This document shows positions 1 through 11,263 of a stretch of 64,000 nt of DNA, one piece after another. Source of the stretch: Salvelinus alpinus (Eukaryota; Chordata; Actinopteri; Salmoniformes; Salmonidae); the NCBI RefSeq assembly GCF_045679555.1, contig NC_092087.1, forward strand, positions 21,381,925 to 21,445,924, given 5' to 3'. Position numbers and translations under genes: made by a program. Numbering within the stretch: position 1 is the stretch's first letter; every line of letters starts with the position of its first letter. The notes beneath the pieces were generated by a model, which saw only the letters and a program-made list of their open reading frames with translations, had not been told where the DNA came from and did not search any database.

Positions 1-82
1 CTAGTATTGTTACATCACAAAAATTCTGAGAATAAAGACATTAACATGGTAGCCGTTCTATAACCGGGCTGAACTCTCTAAA

Positions 83-425
83 CAGTGCCATCAGAAGGTA
101 TTTACAGCTCTTGACTTTTTCCACATTTTGTTGTGTTACAGCCTGAATTTAAAATTTATTAAATTGACATTTGGTGTCCCTGGCCTACACACAATACCCC
201 ATAATGTCAAAATGGAATTATGTTTTAGACATTTTTACAAATGTATTTTAAAAAAGAAAAGCTGAAATGTCTTGTGTCAATACGTGTTCAACCCCTTTGT
301 TATGGCAAGCCTAGATAAGTTCAGTAAACATTTGCTTAACATGTCATATAATAAAAATGTTATGGACTCACTCTGCGTGCAATAATAGCGTTTAGCATTA
401 TTTTTTAATGACTACATCATCACTC
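83..425. mobile_element. Tc1-like element, left-terminal fragment
   Basis: The stretch opens with a terminus resembling the inverted repeat of the larger copies at 10048-11263 and 48840-51889 (a 'cagtgcc..tcagaa' start, then the 'cacattttgttgtgttacagcctgaat' type block and the 'acacaataccccataatg' block). It follows the order of the larger copy up to the part containing 'ggactcactctg' and 'gcaataatag', then breaks where a SINE begins. No transposase is left. It is a decayed fragment; the exact right edge is uncertain. Confidence 0.7.
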
Positions 426-645
426 CCAAGTGGCGCAGCAGTCTAAGGCACTGCATCTCAGTGCTTGAGACGTCACTACACACACCCTGGTTCGAATCCA
501 GGCTGTATTACATCTGGCCATGATTGGGAATCCCATAGGGCAGCGCACAATTGACCCAGCGTCGTCTGGGTTTGGCTGGGGTAGGCTGTCATTGTAAATA
601 CGAATTTGTTCTTAACTGACTTGCCTGGTTAAATATAAATAAATT
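426..645 (+). mobile_element. tRNA-derived SINE (salmonid type)
   Basis: A tRNA-like head carries an A-box-like 'tggcgcagcag' near 432 and a perfect B box 'ggttcgaatcc' at 489-499. It is followed by a body containing 'gcgcacaattgacccagcgtc' and a 3' tail ending 'gcctggttaaata'. This organisation (RNA polymerase III promoter head, unrelated body, LINE-like tail) defines a SINE. It sits at the broken right edge of the Tc1-like fragment. The same body and tail recur at 60905-61035. The family name (HpaI/SmaI or a relative) was not settled. Confidence 0.85.
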
Positions 646-808
646 ACAAAGCCCTGTTTCTGACTTACTTTACTGTTAAGATTTATAATGACAAGTTCAC
701 AGGGTTGGTTAACTCTGGAGATTCCTTTGGTGTCTGTGCAATATGTGTTGTGCTGTATTTTATATGTTTTATATTGTATTAGATTTTCTATGTATTTTAT
801 GAAAAAGT

Positions 809-2028
809 CAAAAAGTATGGACACACCTACTCATTCCAGAGTTTTTAAGTTCTACATTGTAAAATAATAGTGAAGACATCAAAACTATGAAATAACACAT
901 ATGGAATCATGTAAATCAAATCAAATCAAATATTATTTGTCACATACGCATGGTTAGCAGATGTTAATGCGAGTGTAGCGAAATGCTTGTGCTTCTAGTT
1001 CCGACAATGCAGTAATAACCAACGAGTAATCTAACCTCACAATTTCACAACAACTACCTTATACACACAAGTGTAAAGGGATGAAGAATATGTACATAAA
1101 AATATATGAATGAGTGATGGTACAGAACGGCATAGGCAAGATGCAGTAGATGGTATAGGGTACAGTATATACATATGAGATGAGTAATGTAGGGTATGTA
1201 AACATTATATTAAGTGGCATTGTTTAAAGTGGCTAGTGATACATTTTTTCCATCATTTTTTCCATTATTAAAGTGGCTGGAGTTGAGTCAGTATGTTGGC
1301 AGCAGCCACTCAATGTTAGTGGTGGCTGTTTAACAGTCTGATGGCCTTGAGATATAAGCTGTTTTTCAGTCTCTCGGTCCCTGCTTTGATGCACCTGTAC
1401 TGACCTCGCCTTCTGGATGATAGCGGGGTGAACAGGCAGTGGCTCGGGTGGTTGTTGTCCTTGATGATCTTTATGGCCTTCCTGTGACATCGGGTGGTGT
1501 AGGTGTCCTGGAGGGCAGGTAGTTTGCCCCCGGTGAAGCGTTGTGCAGACCTCACTACCCTCTGGAGAGCCTTACGGTTGTGGGCGGAGCAGTTGCCGTA
1601 CCAGGCGGTGATACAGCCCGACAGGATACTCTCGATTGTGCATCTGTAAAAGTTTGTGAGTGCTTTTGGTGACAAGCCGAATTTCTTCAGCCTCCTGAGG
1701 TTGAAGAGGCGCTGCTGCGCCTTCTTCACCACGCTGTCTGTGTGGGTGGACCAATTCAGTTTGTCCGTGATGTGTACGCCGAGGAACTTAAAACGTACTA
1801 CCCTCTCCACTACTGCCCGTTGATGTGGATAGGGGGGTGTAGTAACCAAAAGAATGTTAAACAAATCAAAATATATGTTGTATTTGAGATTCTTCAAAGT
1901 AGCCACCATTTGCCTTGATGACAGCTTTGCACACTCTTGGCATTCTCTCAACCAGCTTCATGATGTAGTCACCTGGAATGCATTTCAATTAACAGGTGTG
2001 CTTTGTAAAAGGTAATTTATGGAATTTC
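809..2028. mobile_element. Tc1-like element remnant split by a LINE
   Basis: Sequence at 809-913 ('gtatggacacacctactcatt' type terminus, then 'ctacattgtaaaataatagtg') continues at 1838-2028 ('gtagtaacc', 'ttcttcaaagtagccacc', 'cactcttggcattctctcaacc'). The same family is seen at 9043-9953 and 35440-35925. The two parts are separated by an antisense LINE 3' end. Most of the transposase is missing. Confidence 0.75.
914..1837 (-). mobile_element. 5'-truncated L2/RSg-1-like LINE, 3' end
   Basis: On the minus strand, codons from about 1837 down to 1316 give the C-terminal part of a non-LTR reverse transcriptase ORF (blocks resembling [49 protein letters not shown] and CHRKAIKIIKD). The 3' end is a short 'tttga' repeat seen as 'aatcaaatcaaatcaaat' at 914-931, typical of L2-type tails. 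A 4-bp duplication TGTA flanks it (910-913 and 1838-1841), placing the insertion inside the Tc1 remnant. A related copy lies at 27040-28835. No catalytic palm is present, so this copy is dead. Confidence 0.85.
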
Positions 2029-2267
2029 AAATCAAGACAAACTTAATTTGTCACATGTGCCGAATACAAGTGTAGACCTTACCGTGAAATGCTTACTTAC
2101 AAGCCCTTACCTGTACACCCGCACATTGACGCGGTACTGTTACCTCCTATATATACTGTAGCCTCCTTATTGTTATTTTATTGTCTTACTTTATATATTT
2201 TTTTACTTTAGTTTATTTAGTAAATATTTTCTTTACTAAGTTGAATCGCACTGTTGATAAAAATTTT
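2029..2267. repeat. LINE 3'-tail-like and low-complexity fragment
   Basis: It begins 'caaatcaagacaaacttaatttgtcacatgtgccgaata' followed by 'ccgtgaaatgcttacttacaagcccttac', which resembles the antisense 3' tail of the LINE at 914. It then becomes T/A-rich. Probably a second, shorter LINE tail; no ORF. Confidence 0.5.
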
Positions 2268-4062
2268 AGGGATAAGGGGCAGCATTTTCACTTTGGATGA
2301 ATCGCGTGCCCATAGTGAACTTCCTCCTACTCTGTCCCAGATGCTAATATATGCATATTATTATTACTATAGGATAGAAAACACTCTGCAGTTTCTAAAA
2401 CTGTTTGAATTATGTCTGTGAGTATAACAGAACTCATATGGCAGGAAAACTTCCAAACAGGAAGTGGAAATTCTGGGGCTGGTTGATGTTAAACTCATCG
2501 TCTATTCACCTCCCAGTAAGATATGGATCTGTTCACACTTCCTACGCCTTCCACTAGATGTCAACAGTCAGTAGAATGTGGAATGAAGCCTCTAGTGTGA
2601 TGTGGGGCCGGATGGCAGCTATTTGAGTCAGTGGTCTGGCAGAATGCTAGTTCCTGGTCACGCGCACTAGTCATGATATGGCCATGCGTTCCATTACTCT
2701 GTAGACAAAAACGAATGCTCCAGTTGGAACGTTATTGAATATATATGATAACAACATCCTGAAGATTGATTCTCTACTTAATTTGACCAGTTTATTTGAC
2801 CTGGAATATAACTTTTTGAAGTTTTCGTCCGAGTTCGCCTGGACCGGCACCAGCGTTTGGACATGTGACCTAAACGTGCTAGCAAAAGTAGCTAATTGGA
2901 CACTAGTAATGGACATTATCGAACAAAACAACGATTTTGAAAGATCATCAAAGGTAAGGGAATATTTATGATGTAATTTTGTATTTCTGTTGACTCCAAC
3001 ATGGCGGAGAAATGTTGTGTATTTCTGAGCGCCGTCTCAGATTATTGCATGGTATGCTTTTTCCGTAAAGTTTTTTAAAAATCTGACACAGCGGTTGCAT
3101 TAAGAACAAGTGTATCTTTAATTATAAATAAAACATGTATCTTTCATCAAAGTTTATGATGAGTATTTCTGTTAATTGACGTGGCTCTCTGTAATTACTC
3201 CGGATATTTTGGAGGCATTTCTGAACATGGCGCCAATGTCAACCGAGATTTGTGGATATGAATATGCACATTATCGAACTAAACATAAATGTATTGTGTA
3301 ACATGATGTCCTATGAGTGTCATCTGATGAAGATTATCAAAGGTTAGTGATTAATTTTATCTCTATTTCTGCTTTTGTGACTCCTGTCTTTGGCTGGGAA
3401 AAATGGCTGTGTGTTTTTTGGATTTGGTGGTGATCTAACATAAATATATGTTGTGTTTTCGCTGTAAAACATTTTAAAAATCGGACACGATGGGTAGATT
3501 AACTGTCACGTTCCTGACCTGTTTTCTGTTGTTTTGTATGTGTGTGATGGTCAGGGCGTGAGTTTTGGGTGGGCAGTCTATGTTTGCTGTTTCTATGTTG
3601 GTTTTGGGTTGCCTGGTATGGCTCTTAATTAGAGGCAGGTGTTTTGCGTTTTCCTCTAATTGAGAGTCATATTAAGGTAGGTTGTTCTCACTGTTTGTTT
3701 GTGGGTGATTGTCTCCTGTGTCAGTGTCTGTATGTTACGCCACACGGGACTGTTCCGGTTTTTGTTAGTTCGTTCGTTTTATGTAGTCTGTTTTCCTGGT
3801 TCATGCGTTCTTCACGTTGTATGTAAGTTCGTGTCCCGGGGCCTGTTGCACAAAAGTAGAATTAAGACATCCGGGATAAATGACTCAGCTGAGCTCAATG
3901 AAGCCAAAACATGTGCGTCCAGGCTTAATTGGTTGCACAAAGACCAAGCCAGGATGAGCAGACACGGATTCATTAAGCCAGGTGAAACCAATCCTGGATA
4001 GGTGCGCGCTCACGGCTCACTCAAATAGACCCCGCCACAGATCACAGATTAACTGATTTACC

Positions 4063-5650
4063 ATGGCAACTAGAGCCGCGTACTTTTCCCCGTCGGAAGC
4101 ACAAATCCTCATGGAGGCATACGAGGAGGTAAAAGATATAATTAAGAAGAAAGGCAACACCGCCACAGTGATAAAGCAAAGAGAAAAAGCGTGGCAAAGT
4201 ATTGCAGACCGCCTGAATGCGTAAGTAGTGCACAATTACACACTCACCGCTCCGCTGAAACATCACAATTACAATTCAAATATTTAATTCACATCTCCAA
4301 AAATGCAGTTGTACTGTAATTATGAAACGGTTAAATTTTTTATTGAAATGCACTGCAGATATGAGTGAAATTGTGTAAAGTAACTCCATCACACTGTATA
4401 AAGCTATGATAAATTTTTTGATATTTTTACTGAAAACAAGACAAAAATACCAAGTAATTTTTTGCAGTGTGACTCCATTAAATGTGTGTGTGTGTGTGTG
4501 TGTGTAGATTAAACATGAACGGGCCAAAACGGACATGGCAGCAGGTCAAAATCAAATACAAGAACATTCTGCAGAATGGTATGGTCCCTGACTAATATTT
4601 AACAAAGCACAAGCATATATTGTACCCAGAAGGTGCCTGCTCACACATTGTCTGTACTGTTTTAGCAGTGAAAAAGAATACCCACAGACAAGGCACGGGT
4701 GGTGGGTCACCAAAGGCTGACCTTACCCCAGCAGAGGACATGGCCTTGGAGCTAAATAAAGGCAGGCCCGTCTTAGAGGGGATCCCTGGGGGGAAAGAGA
4801 CGAGCATAGGTTCCTCCCAAGATGCCACCCGCTTCATTCAAGGTATGTCCTTCCATCTCTACATGGGATACAACCACATTCATATTGAATCAATTTGGAC
4901 TGTCTGACTTTGGTTTACCTATTGCCTTGCAGTGTCTGGCAGCACTGTGTTCCTGTTAGAGCCACCAGCACAAGCACCAGACGATGCTGATCCAGTGAGT
5001 ACTCCATCAAAGGCATACTGTAGGCCTGGCATGTCTTGTCTACTAGCTTCAATATGAATCCGATTAAATGTGATAGGGTGAAGGCCCCAGTGCAGCAGCA
5101 ACAGCACATGATGGAGACGATGATGAGGAGGAGACCATCTCTCTGGATTCCAGAAGGCATGAGGTATCATGTTAAGACTGTGAAAGTACTATTTACTCTA
5201 CAATGGTGAGGAGTCCTCATCAAAATCAAAAAATCTAATTTCTTTTACAGGACCCAGATGCTATACAGTGGGAAAACCAGCCTGGCAACATAGTGCGTAT
5301 TAATAAAAGGACACCACATCCTGCCAAATTCCAGCTGCGCTAATTGTATTGTGTTCACAGAGCTCACAAGCTATCAGAAAGTTGTATGGCAACCACCTCC
5401 GTCGCCAAATAGAACTGGCAGACATAGACATTCAGTACAAGAAGAAAAAGATGGAAAATCTTGCACTGGAGTCCGAAATAAAAAAGAGGACAATTAGGAA
5501 ACTGGACCTTGAAATAAAAAAACTTGAGAGGGAGGTGAGATATGCCTTCAATGTACACTGTATGCTAACTGTAACACAAATGTATTAATCATTATTTTTC
5601 TTTCCTCCCCCAGCTCCAAGAAGATGACACAGCTCAAAATAAAAATTAGG
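4063..5650 (+). CDS. Harbinger Myb/SANT-like DNA-binding protein
   Basis: The ATG at 4063 opens an exon (to 4220) encoding FSPSEAQILMEAYEEVKDII and continuing to WQSIADRLNA, a Myb/SANT-like helix set with the spaced aromatic residues of the fold. Likely further exons, by GT/AG sites and reading sense, are about 4507-4577 (NGPKRTWQQVKIKYKNILQN, the rest of the Myb-like domain), 4667-4840, 4933-4994, 5078-5160, 5251-5292, 5361-5535 and 5615-5650, ending in TAG. The 5361-5535 exon is rich in K and E and reads as a coiled coil. In PIF/Harbinger elements the Myb-like protein helps bring the transposase to the element ends in the nucleus. I checked frames only locally, so the exact exon joins are inference. 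No clear break was seen. Confidence 0.65.
4484..4506. repeat. (TG)n microsatellite
   Basis: About eleven TG units just before the acceptor of the second Myb exon of the Harbinger element. Confidence 0.95.
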
Positions 5651-5830
5651 TATATTCTCGTAAAGTCAAGTGAGCCATGACATATGAGCTCTTATTGTGA
5701 GCACACAGGACGGTGGCATCTTTCTAAGGTTTTTTTTATTTTCCCAGCAATCAGTACAACCAAGTCATCGTTATAAGGCATCGCCCTCTTTTGCCCACCC
5801 CCCCAGCACCAGGTGTGGCCACTAGCCTAT

Positions 5831-7158
5831 ATGAAGGCCCAAAATTGTGTGTTCCTTTCTGCTCTGACAATGGCATGCCCATTCGTGCGAGATGTGGTGG
5901 ATGAAGAAGCACTTGTGCTGAGGAGAGCCTTCAGGCGAGAAAGGGTCTTCAGGGACCGGTTGGACCCACTGGCCTTCCCTGATGACCATCTATATGAAAG
6001 ATACAGGTTTTCTGCAGATGGCATCAGGTATCTATGCAGACTACTGGGTCCCAGGATTAAGCACCGCACTGCACGGAGCCATGCACTGAGTGTGGAGCAA
6101 ATGGTTTGTGTGGCCTTGCGCTTTTTTGCTAGTGGAGCCTTCCTGTACTCAGTGGGGGATGCAGAACAGCTGAACAAGGCCACAATTTGCCGCACAATAA
6201 GGAGTGTGTGTCTGGCTATCAAAGCATTAGCAGATGTCTTCATCTCCTTCCCTGGCCACAGAAGACTCTGACATCAAAGAGGAGTTCTATAGGATTGCAG
6301 GTAAGAGGATCTACAAATTACAGGACAACTGTTAACACATAGTAGGATACTCATTACTTTGTGTGACAGGTTTCCCCAATGTCATTGGTGCAGTGGACTG
6401 CACACACATAAGGATAAAAGCCCCCTCAGGTGCCCATGAGGCCGATTTTGTGAGTAGGAAATCCTTTCACAGCATTAATGTTCAGGTGAACATAACTTTT
6501 TGATATTGTCCATTGACGAACACTCTGCATTGCCAGTGATGTGCATTGATTGGTGTAATATTCCTCATCTTATGATTTCAGATGGTCTGCAATGCTGACT
6601 GTGTGATCAGCAATGTTGTGGCAAAATGGCCTGGCTCAGTCCATGACTCCAGAATCTTTCGGGCCTCTGAAATCTATCAGTGCCTATCACAAGGTAAGCC
6701 ACACAACCCCTATTTATAACCATCATGGCTGTGTCAAGAATATCACTGTGTTTATGAGGTAGTAATTATGAGATTTTGTGTTGACAGGTGAATTCTCTGG
6801 TGTGTTGCTGGGAGACAGGGGGTATGGCTGCCAGCCTTTTCTCCTGACACCTTTCACAGACCCCCAGGAAGCACAGCAGGCCTACAACCATGCCCATGCC
6901 AGGACCAGGGCCAGAGTTGAAATGACCTTTGGCCTCCTGAAGGCACGCTTTCACTGCCTTCACAAATTAAGGGTCAGCCCTGTTAGGGCATGTGATATTA
7001 CTGTGGCTTGTGCTGTCCTCCACAATGTGGCCTGCCTGAGGAAGGAGAGGGCCTCCAGAGTGCCACCAGCCATGGACTGGGACAATCCGGCAATCTTCCC
7101 TGATGACGACAGTGGTCGGCTGCTGAGGGACCAATATGTGTTGAATTATTTTAGTTAG
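5831..7158 (+). pseudogene. HARBI1-type transposase, frameshifted
   Basis: Four exons are visible: about 5831-6300, 6370-6485, 6582-6693 and 6788-7158 (stop TAG). Exon 1 holds the N-terminal helical region (FPDDHLYERYRFSADGIRYL; LSVEQMVCVALRFFASGAFL). Exon 2 holds [15 protein letters not shown] with the first catalytic Asp. Exon 3 gives NVVAKWPGSVHDSRIF. Exon 4 gives LLGDRGYGCQPFLLTPF with the second Asp and RARVEMTFGLLKARF with the catalytic Glu. So the DDE nuclease triad is present. Near 6265-6272 the frame shifts: one frame reaches TGA at 6269, while DIKEEFYRIAG continues in another, as expected from a 2-nt loss or 1-nt gain. That single break probably disables the protein; the rest looks well preserved. 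AATAAA follows at 7520. Confidence 0.85.
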
Positions 7159-8263
7159 TATGTGTGCTTTCAATTTTGGGTAAATATGTCCTGCGGTGGC
7201 AGAGGAATTTGGGTTTTTTTGGGTTCGTTTTTTGACGAATTTGGCCTCTTATGATGTTTGTGCGGTATACTGTGTGTAATACAAGGCTGCAGGGAGGCTA
7301 CTGCATCCATTCATTTGTCTGTTCAGTTGATGTGTATGGATTTGTCCTGCATTTATTTTAGTGTTCAGACATGCAGGGTGTGTTATATACAGACCTTTGA
7401 ATGTGTATGTATCATTTTGTATAATATGCTTGGATTCTGTGCTTTCCATCTTGTAGAGTCACTGTGACTTCAGTTTCGAAAGGAGCTGATGGTTTACCTG
7501 CTTTGTTTTGTCCTTATTCAATAAAGGAACATAATGTTACACATTGTGTTTTTATATTCATATGGAATGTGTATTTGTTTATATGACAGAGTACTAGGGC
7601 CACACTGAAGAAAAAGGATAAAGTCATACATTTATGAGGCTGGTTCTTTCTGCAGAAAAGCTACATATTGTTTTTACAGTTTTGATACTTATGACAATGT
7701 GATACTTAATATTCTGGCACATCAGCATGTCTTTGTTTATGAAACCATACTGAAGTACAATTTCACAAAATGCCCCACATCTGTCATTTTAACAACTGTC
7801 CTTTAAAACAACTGGTTACAATATTATGACTTGTGTTTTTTTCCCCTCTGTGGCCCTAATATTCTATCATTTTATATATAGCCTTATAGTCTATGGGAAA
7901 CTGTAAATTATCTAATGATAGCAACATCATCTAAAAATCATTTTTTATCCAAAATCATTGAAATTAATGATCACAAACGTTTAAATAACAGTGGGTCTAG
8001 TTATATGTGATAACAATGTATAGTGAGCAGTGAAATAACTATTGGTTTCCATTTGTGGTGACTGCTGACTGACATTAGGGATGAGATTAAATAGATCCTG
8101 GAATATAGCCTGGTCTGGAGCAGGCTAGCTCCACAGAATAAATCTCCATGGTAATTTATACCATAACATATCCTCCTGCCCCCTATCCATCTTTAGTGCA
8201 ACCGGATTACGGATCAATTGAGCCAGGATCACCAAGATATCCTGGCTTAATCCCTTATCCTAG
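7159..8263. other. Harbinger 3' non-coding region
   Basis: No gene is seen between the transposase stop and the right terminal repeat. An AATAAA polyadenylation signal lies at 7520-7525. The remainder is AT-rich and has no conserved reading frame. Confidence 0.6.
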
Positions 8264-8570
8264 TTTTGTGCAACAGGCCCCCGGTCTGTCTACATTCGTT
8301 TATTTGTTTTGTAATTCAAGTGTTTGTCGTGTTTTTCCGTTTTGTCTATTAAATCAATATGTATTCACAACCCGCTGCATTTTGGTCAAATCCCTGCTAC
8401 TCCTCTTCGGATGAGGAGGAGGAAGCCCGTTACATTAACAAGATGTTTATTTGTTAATGTGTGAAAGTTACATATTTCTAAAAAATATATAGAATTAATT
8501 TCGCGCGCTGCCTTTTCAGCGGAATGTTGTGGGTGTTCCGCTAGCGGAACCCGTGGGCTAGAAAGGATCT

Positions 8571-9042
8571 TAAGGATCCACCCCTTTTTTATTTTTATTT
8601 TTTAAATTTTCGCCTAAAATTACATACTCAAATCTAACTCCCTGTAGCTCAGGCCCTGAAGCAAGGATATGCATATTCTTGTTACCAATTGAAAGGAAAC
8701 ACTTGAAAGTTTGTGGAAATGTGAAAGGAATGTAGGAGAATATAACACAATAGATCTGGGAAAAAGATGGGAAAAGATAATACGAAGAAAAAAACAACTG
8801 TTCTTTTTGTACTATGATCTTTGAAATGTAAGAGAAAGGCCATAATATATTATTCCAGCCCAGGTGCAATTTCTGTTTTGGCCACTGTATATTTGGAAAG
8901 TTTTAGACTGATCCAATGAACCGTTGCATTTCTTTTCAAAATTGTGCACTCTCCTCAAACAATAGCATGGTATTATTTCACTGTAATAGCTACTGTAAAT
9001 TGGACAATGCAGTTAGATTTAAGCGTTCTGCCAATATCAGAT
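8571..9042. repeat. Salmonid repeat fragment before a truncated Tc1
   Basis: The sequence 'ctgaagcaaggatatgcatattcttg' and, later, 'agactgatccaatgaaccgttgcattt' resemble a dispersed salmonid repeat known to me only from memory. There is no gene. The right part merges into the Tc1 fragment at about 9043 without a terminal repeat. Confidence 0.4.
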
Positions 9043-9953
9043 ATGTCAACATCAACTGTTCAGAGGAGACTGCGTGATTCAGGCCTTCATGGCCGTATTG
9101 CTGCAAAGAAACCACTACTAAAGGACACCAACAATAAGAAGAGACTGGCTTGGGCCAAGAAACACGAGCAATGGACATTAGACCAGTGGAAATTTGTCCT
9201 TTGGTCTGATGAGTCCAGATTTGAGAATTTTGGTTCCAACCGCCGTGTCTTTGTGAGACGCAGAGTAGGTGAATGGATGATCTCTGCATGTGTGGTTCCC
9301 ACCATGAAGCATGGAAGAGGGTGTGATGGTGTGGGGGTGCTTTGCTGGTGACACTGTCTGTGATTTATTTACAATTCAAGGCACACTTAACCTGCATGGC
9401 TACCACAGCATTCTGCAGCGAAACGCCATCCCACCTGGTTTGCGCTTAGTGGGACTATCATTTGTTTTTCACCAGGACAATGACCCAATACACCTCCAGG
9501 CTGTGTAAGGGCTATTTGACCAAGAAGGAGACCGATGGAATGCGGCATCAGATGACCTGGCCTCCACAATCACCCGACCTCAACCCAATTGAGATGGTTT
9601 GGGATGAGTTGGACACACTTTCTCATTCCAGAGTGAAGGAAAAGCAGCCAACAACTGCTCAGCATATGTGGGAACTTCTTCAAGACTGTTGGAAAAGCAT
9701 TCCAGGTGAAGCTAGTTGAGAGAATGCCAAGAGTGTGCAAAGCTATCAACAAGGCAAAAGGAAGCTTTTTCGAGGGAATCTAAAATCTAAAATATATTTC
9801 GATTTGCTTAACACTGTTTTGGTCACTACATGATTCCATATGTGTTGTTACATAGTTTTGACGTATTCACTATTATTCTACAATGTAGAAAATAGTAAAA
9901 ATAAAGAAAAACCCTTGAATGAGTAGGTGTGTCCAAATGTTTGACTGGTACTG
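9043..9953 (+). mobile_element. 5'-truncated Tc1-like transposon
   Basis: The right terminus 'ttgactggtactg' ends at 9953 next to TA; the left terminus is missing. Transposase sequence runs + in three frames: to 9351 with [15 protein letters not shown] (first Asp of DD34E), 9311-9508 with VFHQDNDPIHLQ (second Asp), and 9462-9719 with [16 protein letters not shown] (Glu). Two frameshifts make it inactive. The open frame beginning at 8944 fuses unrelated upstream repeat sequence to the transposase. Confidence 0.88.
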
Positions 9954-10047
9954 TATATGCAGGGCTCCCTTGTAAAAGAGACACTGGTCTCAATGGTGAC
10001 TCCCTGATTAAATAAAGGCAAATAAAATACTCTGTAACCCACACATA
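9954..10047. repeat. Retroposon tail-like fragment
   Basis: The block 'cagggctcccttgtaaaagagacactggtctcaatgg' followed by 'gattaaataaaggcaaataaaa' looks like a SINE/LINE-type 3' tail. No promoter boxes are visible. Confidence 0.4.
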
Positions 10048-11263
10048 CACTTCTCTGTAAGGTCCTTCAGTCAAGCAGTGATTTTTAAACACATATTCAA
10101 CCATAAAGACCAGGAAGGTTTTCCAATGCCTCGCAAAGAAAGGAAACTATTGGTGGATGGGTAAAAATAAAAAAGCAAACATTGAATATCCCTTTGAGCA
10201 TGGCGAAGTTATTAATAACACTTTGGATGGTGTATCAATACACCCAGTCACTACGAAGCTACAGGCATCCTTCCTAAGTCAGTTGCCAGAGAGGAAGAAA
10301 ACCGCTCAGAGAGGCCAAGGTGACTTTAGAACAGTTAGAGAGTTTAATGGCTGTGATAGGAGAAAACTGGGGATGGATCAACAACATTGTAGTTACTCCA
10401 CAATACTAACCTAAATGACAGAGTGAAAAGAAGGAAGCCTGTACAGAATAAAAATATTCTAAAACATGTATCCTGTTTGCAATAAGGCGCTAAAGAAAAA
10501 CTGCAAAAAATATGGCAAAGAAATTAACTTTATGTCCTGAATACAAAACGTTATGTTTGGGGTAAATACAACACAACACATCACTGAGTACCACTCTTCA
10601 TATTTTCAAGCATGTTGGTGGTTGCATCATGTTATGGGTATGCTTGTCATCGGCAAGAACTAGGGATTTTTTTTAAAGATAAAAATAAACGGAATAGGCA
10701 AAATCCTACAGGAATACCTTGTTCAATCTGCTTACCAACAGACACTGGGAGACAAATTCACTTCCAAGAGAATAACCTAAAACACAAGGCTAACTATACA
10801 CAGGAGTTACCAAGGCGACATTGAATGTTCCTGAGTGGCCTTGTTACAGTTTTGGCTGAAATCGGCTTGAAAATCTATGACAAGACTTGAAAATGTCTAG
10901 CAATGATCAACAACCAAATTGACAGAGCTTGAAAAAAAATGTATGTGCAAATATTGTACAATCCAGGTGTACAAAGCTCTTAGAGACTTACCGAGAAAGA
11001 TTCTCAGCTGTAATCACTGCCAAAGGTGATTCTAACATATATTGACTCAGGGGTGTGAATACTTACAGTATGTAAATAAGATATTTCTGCATTTCATTTT
11101 CAATAAATTTGCATTTCTAAAAACATGTTTCCACTTTGTCATTATGGGGTATTGTGTGTAGATGGGTGAGAAAAAAAATCAATTTAATCTATTTTGAATT
11201 CAGGCTGTAACACAACTAAATGTGGAATAAGTCAAGGAGTATGAATACTTTCTGAAGGCACTG
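10048..11263 (+). mobile_element. Tc1-like element (copy A), left end missing
   Basis: The right terminus 'ctttctgaaggcactg' ends at 11263 beside TA. The body matches, in inverse orientation, the elements at 33857-35299 and 48840-51889. Short open stretches (10157-10414, 10612-10824) keep only fragments of a transposase-like sequence, so it is inactive. At 10409-10416 it carries ACCTAAAT, the uninterrupted form of the site that is occupied by insertions in both other copies. Confidence 0.82.

Larger units (their letters stand above)
3839..8280 (+). mobile_element. PIF/Harbinger DNA transposon
   Basis: Terminal inverted repeats GGGCCTGTTGCACAAAA occur at 3839-3855 and, inverted, at 8264-8280. 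A 3-bp duplication CCG flanks the element (3836-3838 and 8281-8283), the size usual for PIF/Harbinger. Inside are the two genes expected of the family, both on the + strand: a multi-exon Myb/SANT-like protein (4063-5650) and a four-exon HARBI1-type transposase (about 5831-7158). The element lies within a solo LTR. It is 4442 bp long and apparently close to full length. Confidence 0.9.
3504..8434 (+). mobile_element. Solo LTR interrupted by a Harbinger element
   Basis: The unit starts TGTCACG at 3504 and ends CGTTACA at 8434, so it has the 5'-TG...CA-3' ends of a retroviral-type LTR. A 5-bp duplication TTAAC flanks it (3499-3503 and 8435-8439). With the Harbinger insertion removed it is about 490 bp, a plausible LTR size, with a 'tattaaatcaat' stretch near the 3' part (8347). 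No gag or pol lies beside it, so it looks like a solo LTR left by recombination. A TG/CA-ended non-LTR repeat is not excluded. Confidence 0.7.
2268..8570. repeat. Old salmonid interspersed repeat hosting a solo LTR
   Basis: The left part (2275-3503) begins 'ggggcagcattttcactttgg' and the right part (8440-8570) ends with 'gcgctgccttttcagcgg' and a palindromic 'ttccgctagcggaac'. I recognise these from memory as the two ends of a common salmonid repeat. The parts join cleanly once the LTR insertion at 3504-8434 is removed. Short ORFs inside (for example 2735-2971, 78 codons) have no recognisable domain. Outer boundaries are approximate. Confidence 0.55.

Noticed and set aside
3504-8434. Endogenous retrovirus
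   Set aside because: Only a solo-LTR-like unit is present; no gag, pol or env sequence was found beside it.
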